Shown here in pieces: positions 45,801 to 60,117 of a stretch of 64,000 nt of DNA (position 1 is its first letter; each line of letters begins with the position of its first letter). Made by a program: the position numbers and the translations under genes. This DNA comes from Sebastes aleutianus (lineage: Eukaryota; Chordata; Actinopteri; Perciformes; Sebastidae). The DNA is taken from positions 4,241,373 to 4,305,372 of the forward strand of contig CAKAKS010000062.1 in the NCBI GenBank assembly GCA_916700875.1, written 5' to 3'. A model generated the notes under the pieces. That model was not told the origin of the DNA. It saw only the letters and a list, made by a program, of their open reading frames with translations, and searched no databases.

Positions 45801-48800
45801 ATGTACTTTAGCTCCTCTAACAATATCTCTGAAAAAAATCAAACCTAGACGATATGATTAGAAAAGTAGAACAGTGTAACTGGTTCCAACAGAATCAGAT
45901 CCTATGAACCACGTGTGTGCCATACGGTGAGTAAATTGTGTTTTTAATATATTGTTGTATAGTTTTGAATGAAGCGTTTCATTTTGCAAAAAATCTGAGG
46001 TGTTCTATGTTTTGTCAAAATGAGCCCCGTTTTCACAATCGTGCTTAAGCAATCCTACAAAGCTGTAATGAGCGAGCATCGTATTGTAGTCGGCTCAACC
46101 TTTTATTGTTCTTTTCTCCTTCTCTTCTTCTTTCATTGGCTTTTTGTCCTTTGTAACATTTGCTCACCGTTTACAGTAAATCTGAAAGCTGAATATGATC
46201 CATAATCCATCTCACGCTCTCTCTTTACCAAAGGAGCTAACAGATCAAGAGAGAATTGTGCCCGTACTCAACATCTAAACTCTCTGTCTCTCTAATCCCA
46301 TTAATGAACTGGTAGATTAGGACCGAACGACGGCCGAGCTTTATGTACATAAACCGAATGACGGTAAGGAAAGTGTGTACAGAGGGCAGAGACAGAAAGC
46401 GAGAGGAGGAGGCAGAGGAGAACAGAACAGAGAGCATCAGCAGAGAGATATGAAGCTGGAGGACGGGGCTGAGAGGGGGAGCAGTGAGAGAGAATGTGCT
46501 GAGAGGGTAAAAATAATGTAGCTACAGATGAAGAGCACAAGTGTGATAAAGCCGAGCAGAGAGAGACTGCGAGACAAGAGATCAATAATTGGATGAAGAG
46601 AGAGCTCGGGGGTGAAAAAGTTCCAAGCTAGTTAATCAGAAGAAAGAGAAGAATCCTGTAAATTTGCTTCATGGCGCTTCTTTAAAACCCCAAATGAACG
46701 AGTGTAGAAACATACTGATACCGGTCACGAGGGGCTCTCTGAATGTTTTGATGAATGTGGATCAAATCTGTCCTTCACTGTCACCCCGACTGAACACCAA
46801 TGCTCTCCACCACCATCATCCAGAAAACTAAATGAGGGACTAATAAAGGCGCATTACTAACACACTCTATGTTGGGCTGCGGTCGAATAGTCCTTTTTCT
46901 CTTAGGAAGGTTCTCAGTAGCAGCCTTGATGAGAGCTGTTTGAATTCTCTAAATGTTAAGGAAAGGAGCTTCAATGCTTCCTTTATTATCTCCTTTAGCA
47001 TAGGAAACACCGGACCATCTTTTACCAAAGGAAAAAACATCCCACAATTCCTTGTGGCCGCAGCGTTTAAAGCGACGCACCATCCGGCCGTTCCTGATTA
47101 CAAACGATATGCTTATCTTGCATATTATTTTCATTATTATTTATCTGTTCAAAATGTACGTTAAAGGGAGATTTGTCAAATATGTAATACTCTGATCAAA
47201 TATGCTTGCTTTATGCAACTGTATGTACATATTTAATACTGGCAATCAATTAACAACACAAAACAATGACAAATATTGTCCAGAAACCCTCACAGGTACT
47301 GCATTTAGCATAAAAAATATGCTCAAATCATAACATGGCAAACTGCAGCCCAACAGGCAACAACAGCTGTCAGTGTGTCAGTGTGCTGACGTAAGTTTGG
47401 AGCGTTATTTAGCCTCCTTTTTGACAAGCTAGTATGACATGGTTGGTACCAATGGATTCATTAGGTTTTTCTAGTTTCATATGATACCAGTATCTTCACT
47501 CTAGCGTTAAAACTCAGTTGCAAACTCAATCTGCGTTAATGCATTAAAGGTCCCATATTGTAAAAATTTAGATTTTCAGGTCTTTTACATTGTAAAGCAT
47601 TGCTATATAAATACTGTTAAGCGATCAAAACGCTCAATATACGAAGAAATACAAACAGCCCTTATTCAGAAATTGCGCGTTTGAAACAAGCCGTTAGGAT
47701 TTCTGTCCATTTGTGATGTCACAGATATGCAATATTTAGACCATTACACGGTTTTAAATGTAAACATTCTAAATGTTTCCCAGTTTATTTCCTGTTGCAG
47801 TGTATGTGAATGACATCAGCTGACAGGAAGTACACATGGACACAAAATGTCGCCTAGCAACGCAATTCTGTTGCAATTCCGTTGAAATTCCATTGAAATG
47901 CACTAAAACGGAGCGTTTCAGACAGAGGGTAAATACAGGTATATATTCAGGCACACAGTATGAGAAAAATAATGTGTTTTTTGAACATTACAGCATATAA
48001 ACATGTTCCAGTAGAAACACAAAATACAAGTATGAACTTGAAAATGAGCATGATATGGGACCTTTAAAGAAATTAGTGACGTTAAAACAAATTTGCGTTA
48101 ATGTGTTATTATTGCGTTAACTTTCACAGCCCTAATTATATTATATTATATTATATTATATTATAGGAACCCTTATCAGTCAAACCAAAATGACCTACTA
48201 ATGCATGAACAACTGGTGCAAAGATAAGGTGAAGAGAGTCACAGGGAGAGACAGAAGAAGGCAAATATAAACAAAAAGCGAGGAGTACACGCCCCACAGC
48301 TTGAATAAACCACTGCAAACACGCCGGGCATCACAACACCAGGAGAAATGAATTTAGCAGCGTGGCTCTAAAATAAGCACAGGACTCACCAAGTCTAACT
48401 TGTCTGACTTGAGGCGTATGTAGGGGTCTAGTGTTATCTTAGGTTTGGCCCCCGTTGGTGACCTCTGGCTGGTTGAACCTAGACAAAGGAGAAAAGAGGA
48501 GGAATAAGAAGAAGACAAATGAAAAAAAAAATGTTGATCTTGTCAAAGACAAAAGGGGAAAAACAGTGACCAGGAGTAAGGAGTTGTATGAAAAAAACAT
48601 TCTGATGTCGAATATACAGCATCTATAAGAGATATCAAACCTTTAAACAGGACGAGGGGAGAGTATGTGAGGCCACGGGACACTTAGTAAACAACAGGAG
48701 GAGAAATATCATTGGATAATCTGCAATATCAGAGTGGATGGGCAGATATTCTCTGTGGATTTGGTGGAAGTGGGTGGTTGTGGTGATAGGGGAGGTGTGT

Positions 48801-51800
48801 GTGTGTGAGTGTGTGTGTTTGGGTGGGTCGGGGGGATGACAAGCAGATGATTAAAAAGAGTGGAGTGGAGGAAAGGTGGATGATTATATAGATGAGAGAG
48901 GGGAGGGCAGACAGCCAATGCCTAATATTAATTTGATGAGTTGGTCTGTCCCAGATTTGTGTGGCAATGAGAACCTTTCCTCTGAGTGTCTGTGTCTGTC
49001 ACACACACCCTGTTGCTAGGGGTATGAACTCACTCCCCTCCTCCTCCTCGTCCTCCTCGTCCCACCCAAAGGATTTACACCACCCGCCCACCCCAGACTG
49101 GTGCTGATGATTGACAGATCTGTTGTTGTGACCTGGTTAGATGCCACTCCCCCTTCTAGGATATAAAAAGATACAGAAATTAGCCAGGTTTCCAATTGAA
49201 GTAAGGAAACTAAATAAGAAGTGTCACAGCCATCTGCTACAAATATGGTACTTCTTCATGAATTAACCATCACGGTGGTGGGTTATCTTTATCATTTAGT
49301 ACACGGCCTATAAGATTTTGAGTTTGTGAAATGACATCAGGGTCTGAAATGAACTTTTTTCACTACCTGGCATAGTGTCTGCCACTCAGAAATTGTATCT
49401 GCCACTTTTGAAATCTATGTGAATAACATTTTAGATCTGATGTCATTCAATGTTCGATATATTTTACATAAAAAACATTATATACATGGTAAATTACAGT
49501 GTTCGAATTACTGTACACAGTGCTGTATTTTGTTATTGTCATCTATAGTGGTTATTTGCATAAAAACACACAATTCAAATGATTATGATTATTTAAATAT
49601 TTGCTTAGATTAAAAAAAAAATCTTGGTAAGCTGCTTAGAGCTAGTGTTAGGAACTTAAACAGGTTGCATTATCAGGGAAAAAATACAGTGTGTCCCTTC
49701 AGATTTAGTAGCGTAGCGATGGTCACGGAGGCATAAGATGCCAAGGAATCGGACAATTATGGTTCTCTTATCCCATATCTAGCGTTTTCCCTGCCTGCCA
49801 AAGTGACGGTTGTCCTGATGATTTCACCCGCCACTGCCAACAATTTGCATTTGGCGGGTACTAATTTCAGACCGTGTCAGACATAAATCCAAAGCACGTG
49901 GTTGTACACCTGTATCCTGTGTAAACTTGTCGATAAAACTCTTCATGAGAAATCCAAGTTTATAAATGTGTACAAAAGATTTGTGGTTGTAACACACATC
50001 TGGGAATGTCAAAATATCACTATAGCAACGGTGAGGTTCCACAAAGACAGAGAAGGAGTGATTGTGACAGTTAAAGAGTATTCATCTTGACCCTGCTTTA
50101 GGGTGTAAAAACATGGCAAAAAAGGTGTGTGTGCATCTGTGTATATGTGCAACTTCAGTATCACACAGTGTGGGAACTCAGATGCTCACAAAAGCAGTTA
50201 TTTTTTTTCTCAGAGTCTTGGTCTGACCGCACTATTGATAACGTATATTTTGTAAACACATTGCATACACATTAACACATTAACAAAATGTCTTTTCACT
50301 TTTGTACATTTGAAATATACAATATATAATGGCGTTTTTCATTTGGACTCCATGGGTTTACAGAGGGTGGTATACAAACACAGGCACTGAAACTATTTCT
50401 GAACATTAATTCACAAACTTAAATAGTATCGACCATCAAGGTTCAAAGTTCATTCTTGACTTCTGAAGCAGCCAAATTTTCGCTTTACAAATTACAGACC
50501 TGTCAGATTTGCACAGATTACCTCAGCAGTCATGACTAAATATAGGACTGTAGGACCCCAGGTGATGGCGGTTGCGTGCAAACAGGGTTTTATACATATC
50601 GACACAGCTACGTTTATCTCCCTAACAGGATTGAACTCCTTTGATGACCTGGGCCCACGCTGTGCTTTAGAACAGGTCGGACACTGTATGAGAGGTCAGC
50701 TGACTCAAGGAGGTGACCACCTTCACCTCTCTTTCTCTCTATAAATATAAAGATATCCAGCCTGTATCTGCTCACCTCATCACAAACTGCTGGCTAGCAA
50801 CTGGCTTAACCAATAAGAGCCTGGAGGGGAGCTAAGTGGTCACAGCGTCTACAGGAAATAACCTTGACTGGGGTAATCCAGGCCAATAGGATTGGGCCAG
50901 GCTGTCAGGTGGCTTTGAGCTGGGACCCACCGGCGACCCTCAGCATAAGAGAGGACAAACACTTTCTCTTTAACTAACAACAGACTGTTTTCAGCCTTTA
51001 GGTTCTTCAGCAAAACAATCTCAGGTGTGCTGGTTGAAACCCAGTGAAACACACCTGTAACACCTGTAACTGTTATGTAAGGGATGATGTACAGCGAGCC
51101 GGTCATTGTTGTAAAAGAATCCCCGACAGGGCGATGCTGCACTGACCCAAACGCGAAGCGGAGGAGTCTCTCATCGGCCTGAAGGGGATTCTTTCACAAC
51201 AATGACCGGCTCGCTGTACATTATCCCGCTTATTACACGGGTACTTACTGAAGAAATCAATATTTTGACGCAAAAACGGCCCGCCAGAGTCCGACATCAG
51301 AGCTGCGCCCATAGCAACAGTCTGCTATACATAGCAACGCCATGATTGACCAATCAGAATCGAGTATTCAACACAGCCGTGTAATAATGTTTCTTACCAC
51401 ACAGGTTGTCTACTAGAAATCCCTGACCTGAATTAACACTATAAGGCACTTTAATCAGATGCATTTGTTATGCTGATTGATTGATTGATTGATTTACTGT
51501 AACCATCCTACAGTGCGTCACATGGTGCCAAGCCTGTTTTTGGGTCAACAAAACACCAGACAGCAACAACATTAACAATCACGACTTACAGATCCACAAA
51601 TTCAAAGAAAAACTAGATACTTATATACTAGAGCTGTCAATAGATTAAAACAGTTAATCATGATTAATAACAAATTAATTGCACATTTTTAAATCAGTTC
51701 AAAATGTACCTTAAAGGGAGATTTGTCAAGTATTTAATACTCTTATCAACATGGGAGTGGGCTGCTTTATGCAAATGTATGTCTATATTTTAGGGCTGTC

Positions 51801-54800
51801 AAAGTTAACGCGATAATAACGCGTTAACGCAAATTCGTTTTAACGTCACTAATTTCTTAAATGCATTAACGCAACATGCGATTTTTAAGGTTGTAGCGGG
51901 CTCAGTTTTAAAGCTGGAGTGAAGATACTGGTATCATATGAAACTAGAAAAACTTAAAGAATCCATCGGTACCAGCCATGTCATACTAGCTTGTTACAAA
52001 GGAGGCTAAATAACATCATAACATGGCAAACTGCAGCCCAACAGGCAACAACAGCTGTCAGTGTGTCAGTGTGCTGACTTGACTATGACTTGCCCCAAAA
52101 CTGCATGTGATTATCATAAAGTGGGCATGTCTGTAAAGGGGAGACTCGTGGGTACCCATAGAACCCATTTTCATTCACAGATCTTGAGGTCAGAGGTCAA
52201 GGGACCCCTTTGGAAAAGCTAACATGACATGTTTGGTATCAATGGATTCCTTAGGTTCTCTTGTTTCAGTTGACACCATCTTCACTCTAGCTTTAACACT
52301 GAGCCCGCTACAGCCTCTTAAAGACAGAATAGAGAGACTGGAATGTTCCATTATGAAGGATACACAATACTGTGTTATGCCTTTTCTACCATACTTTGCC
52401 AAAAACAGTAAATCTCCTTATTCACCTCAATATCTGGAGACAACCAAAACAAATCAGGATTCTGAATTGCAGTATAATAGCAGTACAATAAAAAGAACTT
52501 TGGCTTCTTACAGATATCGTCCTTCCAATGCTCCTTCTAAAGCTGAAATACAGTTTGACTCTGTATGTATTACACTGTGAGAAGTTTCTGAAAATAAAAT
52601 TCAAGTCAGAAAGAGAAAATCCCTCCATGACTAATGTTGCTATATGCCAGATAAACATCATTCTGGTCAGCCCTTCTTCCTTTTGCAGTTAACAATACAG
52701 ATTCATATCCTCGATATTTCACATCTCTGCTTGACAGGACATGGCCCCAACCCATGTTAACTTCAACAGCCCGCTTTTAACTGTTTTTAACTGTATTTAT
52801 ATGCTGATACTGTATCAGCATGGACTCATGACTAAACACAATACCAAAACACCTGCTATACATACATGACAAGTACATGAGAGCATGTTAAAAGAGTCTG
52901 ATTAATCATCATCCATGATGAGCTGCGTAGGTTTGAGGTAGAGAGGGTTTTAATTTGTCTGTGTTGGAACAGCAGCTGCTCTGCTGATACACTGAGGATC
53001 AGAGGAAGGATGAAACAATAACAAACTATACCCACTATTATCAAGATGCAACTTTTTCATGATCCCTCACATTCCCCGTGTACTCGGAAGTCCCCTACTG
53101 TGCTGTGGTTTCTATTAAATCCCATCCTCTCCTCTCCACTTAATCCCCAATCTCTGAGGGAGCAAAGGTTCCCCCGTTTTTTGTTTTTTCATTCTGGGAT
53201 CAGCTGGGTTTATCTGATATGTGTCTGATTTCAGGGACAAATCACTGAGAATCTCAACTCTGACTTGGTAGGTGTTTTATTAGTCCTTTAAAAGTTATTT
53301 CATGGCATAGGTAGCTGCTTTGTTAAACTATATTATAAGTGAACGGGATGATAGTGAGAAGGGTGGACGATGATGGTGAAGGGAATGAGACGGGTGTATA
53401 TCGAGGTGTTTTACCTGAAATATGAATATCTGGTGGGCAGATGTCAGGAGAAGGTGAGGACACTGGGGCGGGCTCCTCTGTACAGATCTACAAAGAAAAA
53501 TTGACGACACACAAAAGCTGATTATAAGAACACCGCCCGGTCATCAGGTTTTCCAAAGCAAAGGCTTTAGACGTGCTTTGGTAGGACAGGTCTGATCTGC
53601 AGGGTGTCACCGAGAACCTTGATGTGATAGTGACTTGCTATTCTACTGGACCTTACAAAGTCGATCATCAACTACTGCACAGAATGGAGATCACTGTGGA
53701 GGCTGGAGCACGCCACCGGAAGCATTTTAGACTTTTACAGTGTAAAATCAGAAGTAATTAAAAAATAGATTAATTAAATTTGCATTTAAAGGATGCATTA
53801 ATAAACTTAAAGTACAATAAAAAAACAATTGTCTATTATGCAAATTATCAAGTCTATTTCCTTTAAAGTGTGAATTATAAATTTTAAAATGGAATTGCAA
53901 GATTAAAAGCCATCTCAAAATTTGTTTTGAAATTGTATTTTAAAATTCAATAATTATTTCATCACTGAAATGATCATTTCATCATTTAATGTAACAATTA
54001 GTTATTTATAAATATACTGTATATTGAGTAATTTAAAGCCTTTAAATGCAGAATGCATTAATCAGTCTGTTATCTATTTTTCTAAGTTGATCAGTATATT
54101 GATCGATTATCATAAACAAGATGTGTTTTATAAACCCATGTCTAATTATTTTTTGTTCACTGTGAAATATTGTTAGTGCTGTTTCATAATTGTTTCTGTT
54201 GCTGGAGTAACTAGAATTACTGCCTCTGGTGCCGCTGTCCAAACTGTCATCACTTCATCATTTTATCTTGTTCGATATTTGTGCGAAATTGTCATAATTA
54301 GCATATCAGTTGTTGAGTTATGGCCAAAAATGTGTTTTGTGAAGTCACAGTGACCTTTGACAACCAAATTCGAATCAGTTCATCCTTGTATCCAAGTGGA
54401 CGTTTGTGCCAATTTGAAGGAATTCCCTCACGGCGTTGTTGATATATTGCATTCGTGAGATTGGACAGCCACGGCTGTGGCCGGCGTGGAGGCGTAATAA
54501 AATGTTACAAAATCGGGAAATCCACCGACAAAAAGCTCAAAACCTTGACATATTCTGGTATGTTTTTGATGCCTAAAACAAACGTAGCTGACCTCAGGTG
54601 ATCTGATGTGGACTTTTAAGCGTCCAGAGTTGTAGCTGTTGCCTGCGGCTCGCTGGACCCCGTTGTGGAGAGATGTGCTGCTTGGAAAAAGTCCTTTCCC
54701 TGGGATGAAGGCTATCTCCACAACACCCTCTTGGCTGGAGATACAATCCATAAAAATACAAAGACATAAGCAGGTACAGAGGGAGCAGAGATTCACAGAT

Positions 54801-56518
54801 CACTCATAATTCACAGAACTCACTTTGAGTTCTACGAGCACCCACCCACCTGACTTTGACTTTGTTCAGCATGCTTTTGGCCTCCTCGTGGGTCACACCT
54901 ATCAAGGACTCCTTGTTAACTGCAATGAGCTGATCTCCAGGCCTCAGACGTCCGTCCTGCACAACAAAGAGCCTTTAGTCATGCTGAGCTGAAGAAAAGA
55001 AGCTTAAAAAAACATCTCAAGAGACAATTCAACCTGTAACTCTGGTTGTGGGACATGGATCAGAAACACAAGACAATTAAAACACACTGCTTTCCAGGCG
55101 CTGTGGTCTGTGACATAAAAGAGAAAAAAAAAAAAAAAGTATTCTACATGTGGGGATCAATGATGTTTGCGGTGTTTATTAGTGGACCACTGCCAATATA
55201 GTAAAACATGACATAGTTTGATGCTATCAATCATATAATCTTGGAGGAAATTGTGCAACATCTGAAATTCTCCTCCTGCTGCCGTGATATTCTCCCTACA
55301 GGCTTTTTCTGTTTCTAACTTCATGACATCAGATCTTCTGCAAATAGTCAACACTTCTCTACTCTGAGGCTGAAAATGGCAGTTATTACTGTAAGCCACT
55401 CTTAAAAAAAAGAATAATCTAGATACCTCACTAATGGCCATATACTGGCCCATATCATTCATCCCCTCACCCTATTCTCACCCTCGGCTCGTGTTAAGGT
55501 CTTGAATGAACACAGACAGTGGAAAAGTTTGAGTCCTGGTATTATTGGATCTCAGTGCTGCATTTGACAACATCATACTGGAGAGACTGGAAAACTGGGT
55601 GGAATCTTTCTGGCACAGTGACAGGGAGTACTTTGTGTGGATTGGTGATATCTGAGCATACAAAATATATGTGGAGTTCCCCAAGACTCCAATCTTGGGC
55701 CTCTTCTGTTTAACATCTACAGGTTCCACTAGCGCACGATTATGGAAAACAACAAAATGTGTTACCATAATTATGCAGACGACACACGGTTTTACAACGA
55801 TATCACCAGGTGACTGATACAAGTACTAAGTAGGTGCATTGAACAAATCGGTGATATGGTTGCGCCGGAAGTTTCTCCAGTTAAAGATAAAACTGAAATG
55901 ATTGTCTTTGGACAAGAAGAAGAAGGATTAAAAGATACATTACAAAATCAGCCTACTATCACCTTAATATGTCAAGAACAGGAAAGGACTAATGTCTCAT
56001 CAGGATGTTGTTCTCTCGTAGGCTCGACTACTGTAATGTCTTTACAGCTGCAGCTGATTCAGAATGCTACTGCTACCGAGTCCTCACTAAGACCAGAAGA
56101 GCGGATCACATCAGTCCAGTTCTCAGATCTTTACATTAGCTTCCTGTTTGTCAAAGAATTTACTTTAAAATTGTTGGTTTATAAAGAACTGAATGGTACA
56201 GAACCAAAATACATTTCTGATCTTCTGCTCCGTCATGAACTGTCCACACCAGTCCGATCATCTGGGACAAGTCTGCTTACCAGTAAACAGGGTTTTGCCA
56301 TCTTATAGCTACTAGTCAAGTCAATGTTATTCATATAGCGCCAGATCACAACAGAAGTTATCTAATGACACTTTCCATACAGAGCCGGTCTAGAAGGTAC
56401 TCAGAGATACAACATTCCCCCATGAGCAACGATTTGCATTCCCCTTTAATGGAAAGAAACCTCGAGGAGAACCAGGCTCTAGGTGGGCGGCCATCTGCCT
56501 CGACTGGTTGGTTTGAGT

Positions 56519-56549
<31 letters not shown>

Positions 56550-59500
56550 CGAGAGAGAAAAATAGAGAGAGAGAGAACAGCAACAGCTACAGTTCTGATA
56601 AATGCATGGCTGCATAATTCCCCAGCTGACTCATCCCATACAGCAAGTCACAGTGCATGAAATGGTAGCTCGCTTCCTGTATGACACGGGGGATTAAGAG
56701 TTGGGATTTAGAGGAAATGGACAACCTGCTTCCATAAGCAGAAGACTGAGAAGCAGAGACGTGAGTGTCAGTAGCAGTTGTAATAGAGCCAGGCATTAGT
56801 GTGTGAGTTAAAGAGACTTAATAACAGAGTGTGTGTCGCTTTACTGTGCCCTGTCTCTAACACCGTTGCATGTAGTCTTACTAGCCTGTAGCATTCACCA
56901 TCTGTTATCTGGGATTTTGAGTCTGTAGGTCAGTGAAAAATTAAACAAATGGACCAAGAGAAATCTCATGAATGCATACATGCCTGCTGCACTGCAACCT
57001 CATCCCCGAGAGAACCTGGATTAAGGCAGCGAGTGTGGAGTGATGGCTATGAAGTTGAAAATTATTTGTTTTTTAGTCAGAAGAACCTTGTAAAAGAGGG
57101 TATGTGTACACTTTACAAGCTAAATACATATAACATCTGACATATTATTACCTTATAAATTTGTCATGGTGAACATGTAAGCAAACAGTTACACATCCAG
57201 CAGACACAGAGCAACATCAATATTCATTTGGACGCTTGTTTGTGTTCACCTTATGGATGCAAGTCCAATATTCACACTCTTTTAGCTCTGTTTTTGGTCT
57301 CCACCAACTCCTGAGATAAATATCTGTCTCTTTAGCCACTATGTTCACCAGCTAGTCTCTAACTGTGTCTGTCTGCTGTTTGCTGCTGGGCAGGTAGTGT
57401 ACAGTGGGTTTATCAGAGCTCTTTCACTGACTTGTGGCTGCCGGCTGCGGCTGGAAACCAGGCTGATGAGAGCAGAGTTTGTGGGCAAAAACCAAAACAA
57501 CTAGAGACCATCTTGCGATGTGATCACACCAGCCATGACGCCAAATCGGGCCAGGGGCATATGTGGGGGAGCCAATGGCCCCTTCCTTACTTCCTATCCC
57601 CTTTCATTTCGATCTCAACTGCACACCTATAATGTTTTGTGACTTCATCTTGCACGGTGGTGATGCTATTCATAGTCTCATTTTCACTGTACAAACATAG
57701 CAGTTTTAAGCCCAACCATGTATTTCTTTCCTAAACCTAACTATAGTGGTTTTGATGCCGATAGTAATGTGACACAGGGGGCGGTGACACCAGGGGCGGT
57801 GACAAAGCAACGCTATGTGACGAGTTGGGATGAGAATGTGTTTCCCTGCCGGGCCTAGCTTCTCCATAGCTCCACCCTCTCGTCCAAATATGGTCACTTC
57901 TGGCACCAAAAAAAACAAGATGGCGACAGCAAAAATGCCAAACTCAAGGCATCAAAATGGTAGTCCACAAACCAAGGAATGACTTAAAACAACTGTTTTA
58001 AACCAAGTTTGACTTCCTGATGTCTCATATGTTCCAAAGTTTAGGAGCATAACTAACGAAGGCTACTTTCCCAATTTTCCATTCTGGGTCGACAAGGGTC
58101 AAATATTGGCTACGTTTTTCGAATGGAAGAAAGCTGTTTTGATGACGGTGCTGATATGAGATAAAAAACTTAAATTAGAATTTAAGATGACTCCCAAACT
58201 CTTGACATCAGATTTGATCAGAGTTGACAGATACTACCAAACTTCTCTGATAGTATATCACGCTATATCTTCTGGCCAAGTAAAATAATTTCCATTAAGG
58301 TGTTATGCTAAACTGAAATGTAAAATTGAGTACAGTATCATCAGCATAGGTTGATAAGCTGATGCTTCATTTTTAGTGGGAACATGACCTGGTTTTCTCT
58401 TACTAAGGCATGTACTGTTAGAGGCCCTGCCTGTAATAAACTAGTCAATTTCAGTGTGGAGTTTGTCACCTCAAGTAAAGCTTCCTAGCCATGTAGAGAA
58501 TCAAAAAGTATTTTAGAGGCTACATATTTGCAGCATGAGGGCCACAAACAATGCTGAGAATAGTAAAAAAAAGGCCAATGAAATTGAATTTATAAAAACT
58601 AACTGTATAACTGTTGAGGAGATGGGTGTTGATGTGTCTGATTTAACTTATATAGAGAGAGGAAATCTAAACATGTAACAGCTATTTGCAGCAAAAGTCA
58701 CAATACACATAGAAACCCATTTTGTAAATACTGTACCAAAAGGTACAAGCCAGTCTAAAACAACTTTCCACAGGGATCATGGGATATATTCTTAGCCCTG
58801 AGGCGCTCTCTGTGACTCCCGTCTGCCATCTTCAATAAGAATGATGTAAAACCTTGCAGGACATATGCAACAAGACACATGCTGCTTAGAAACAGCTTTC
58901 TTCAAGCGCATTCCAGTATTCTCTGTCTCTACCCCTCCATTCTCCTCTTTTGCTTCCCTGTCATTTTGCCCACAGTTGACAGTGAGTGGGCGGACAGAGA
59001 GGCGAGGAGGATGGGATTGGAGAGAGAGAAGCAGGGGAAGCTGGAGAAAAGGAAGGCGGCAGCAATATGTGCAAACGGAGGGGTGTGTAGGCTTGTTTCA
59101 GTGCACCTGCCTATCACGGTAAGGTCATTGTTGGCGCTAATTCAACATCTTCGTTCCAATTCCCCTTCAATCTGTGAGAGGGTAACTTCCTGACAGATGG
59201 GAGGCGATCTGAGTGAGTTCCTGCTTTGAAAGTGATATTACATTTTTCAGATGTTTTTTCTCTGCTAAGATACTAACTGTGTCTCTCTCTTCTCTAATCT
59301 GACGGTTGATACTCGGTACAGTCAGCATTCCACAGTCTATGTCAACCTGACAAACCAGAGTGTGCCTTACTGATGAAGCCTTCATGTTAACCATAGGTAT
59401 AGCATTCATTTGCTGCTCTCTCTCCTAAGCAGACAAAGGGATGGTATAGGCCTCCTGTGAGGTTGCAGTATCCAGCACTTGTTGCCTAGTTTCTGTCAAG

Positions 59501-60072
59501 CACAAATGACTGTGTTCCCTACATTCCCTGAGACACTGTGGCCAGGGTACAGAGCTCATGCATCATGTTGAACAGCAACTTCCCATTAAGATTAATGGAA
59601 CATTTACTTTTTTTCTCTCTCTCTCACCTCAACCATTACATGCTTCCCCCAGTGCACTCCTGTGCAAGTTCCTTCAGCCCCCTTCTATTAGCCAGTCTTA
59701 CAACAAATAGCCAGCTTCTCTCAGGATATAAAAATTGGATGTGTAATGATCCGGGGATTAAAGTGTAAGTCTGGTGGTATTCTACACTTTCAACAAATCC
59801 AAGAAAAAAACAATAAATACTTAATCCAAGTTTTGTGTGTGTACATCTAAATGAGCCACACCAAACACACACACCTCCTGTTAGTGGAAACACTCACTAG
59901 AGCACCAAATGTAGATTAATCCTCTGCTGAAAATAGTCCTCAAACTCTAAAAGAAACTATACATTTGTGAGCGATGATGCCACGCACCAGATAGGGACTG
60001 CAGGTGCTGCTGCTGCTCTTGTAGCATGCACAGATCTACCAGTATGCAAGGCAAAATCCTCTGCATTGTAAA

Positions 60073-60117
<45 letters not shown>

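Larger units (their letters stand above)
48479..53414. other. stxbp4 intron with repeats
   Basis: Contains short GT-rich tracts (48796-48825), a foldback element at 51080-51395, and a composite of two interspersed repeats at 51625-52330. No other gene recognised. Confidence 0.5.

Noticed and set aside
46301..46585. 94-codon Ser/Leu-rich minus-strand frame
   Set aside because: Product of a purine-rich simple-sequence tract within an stxbp4 intron.
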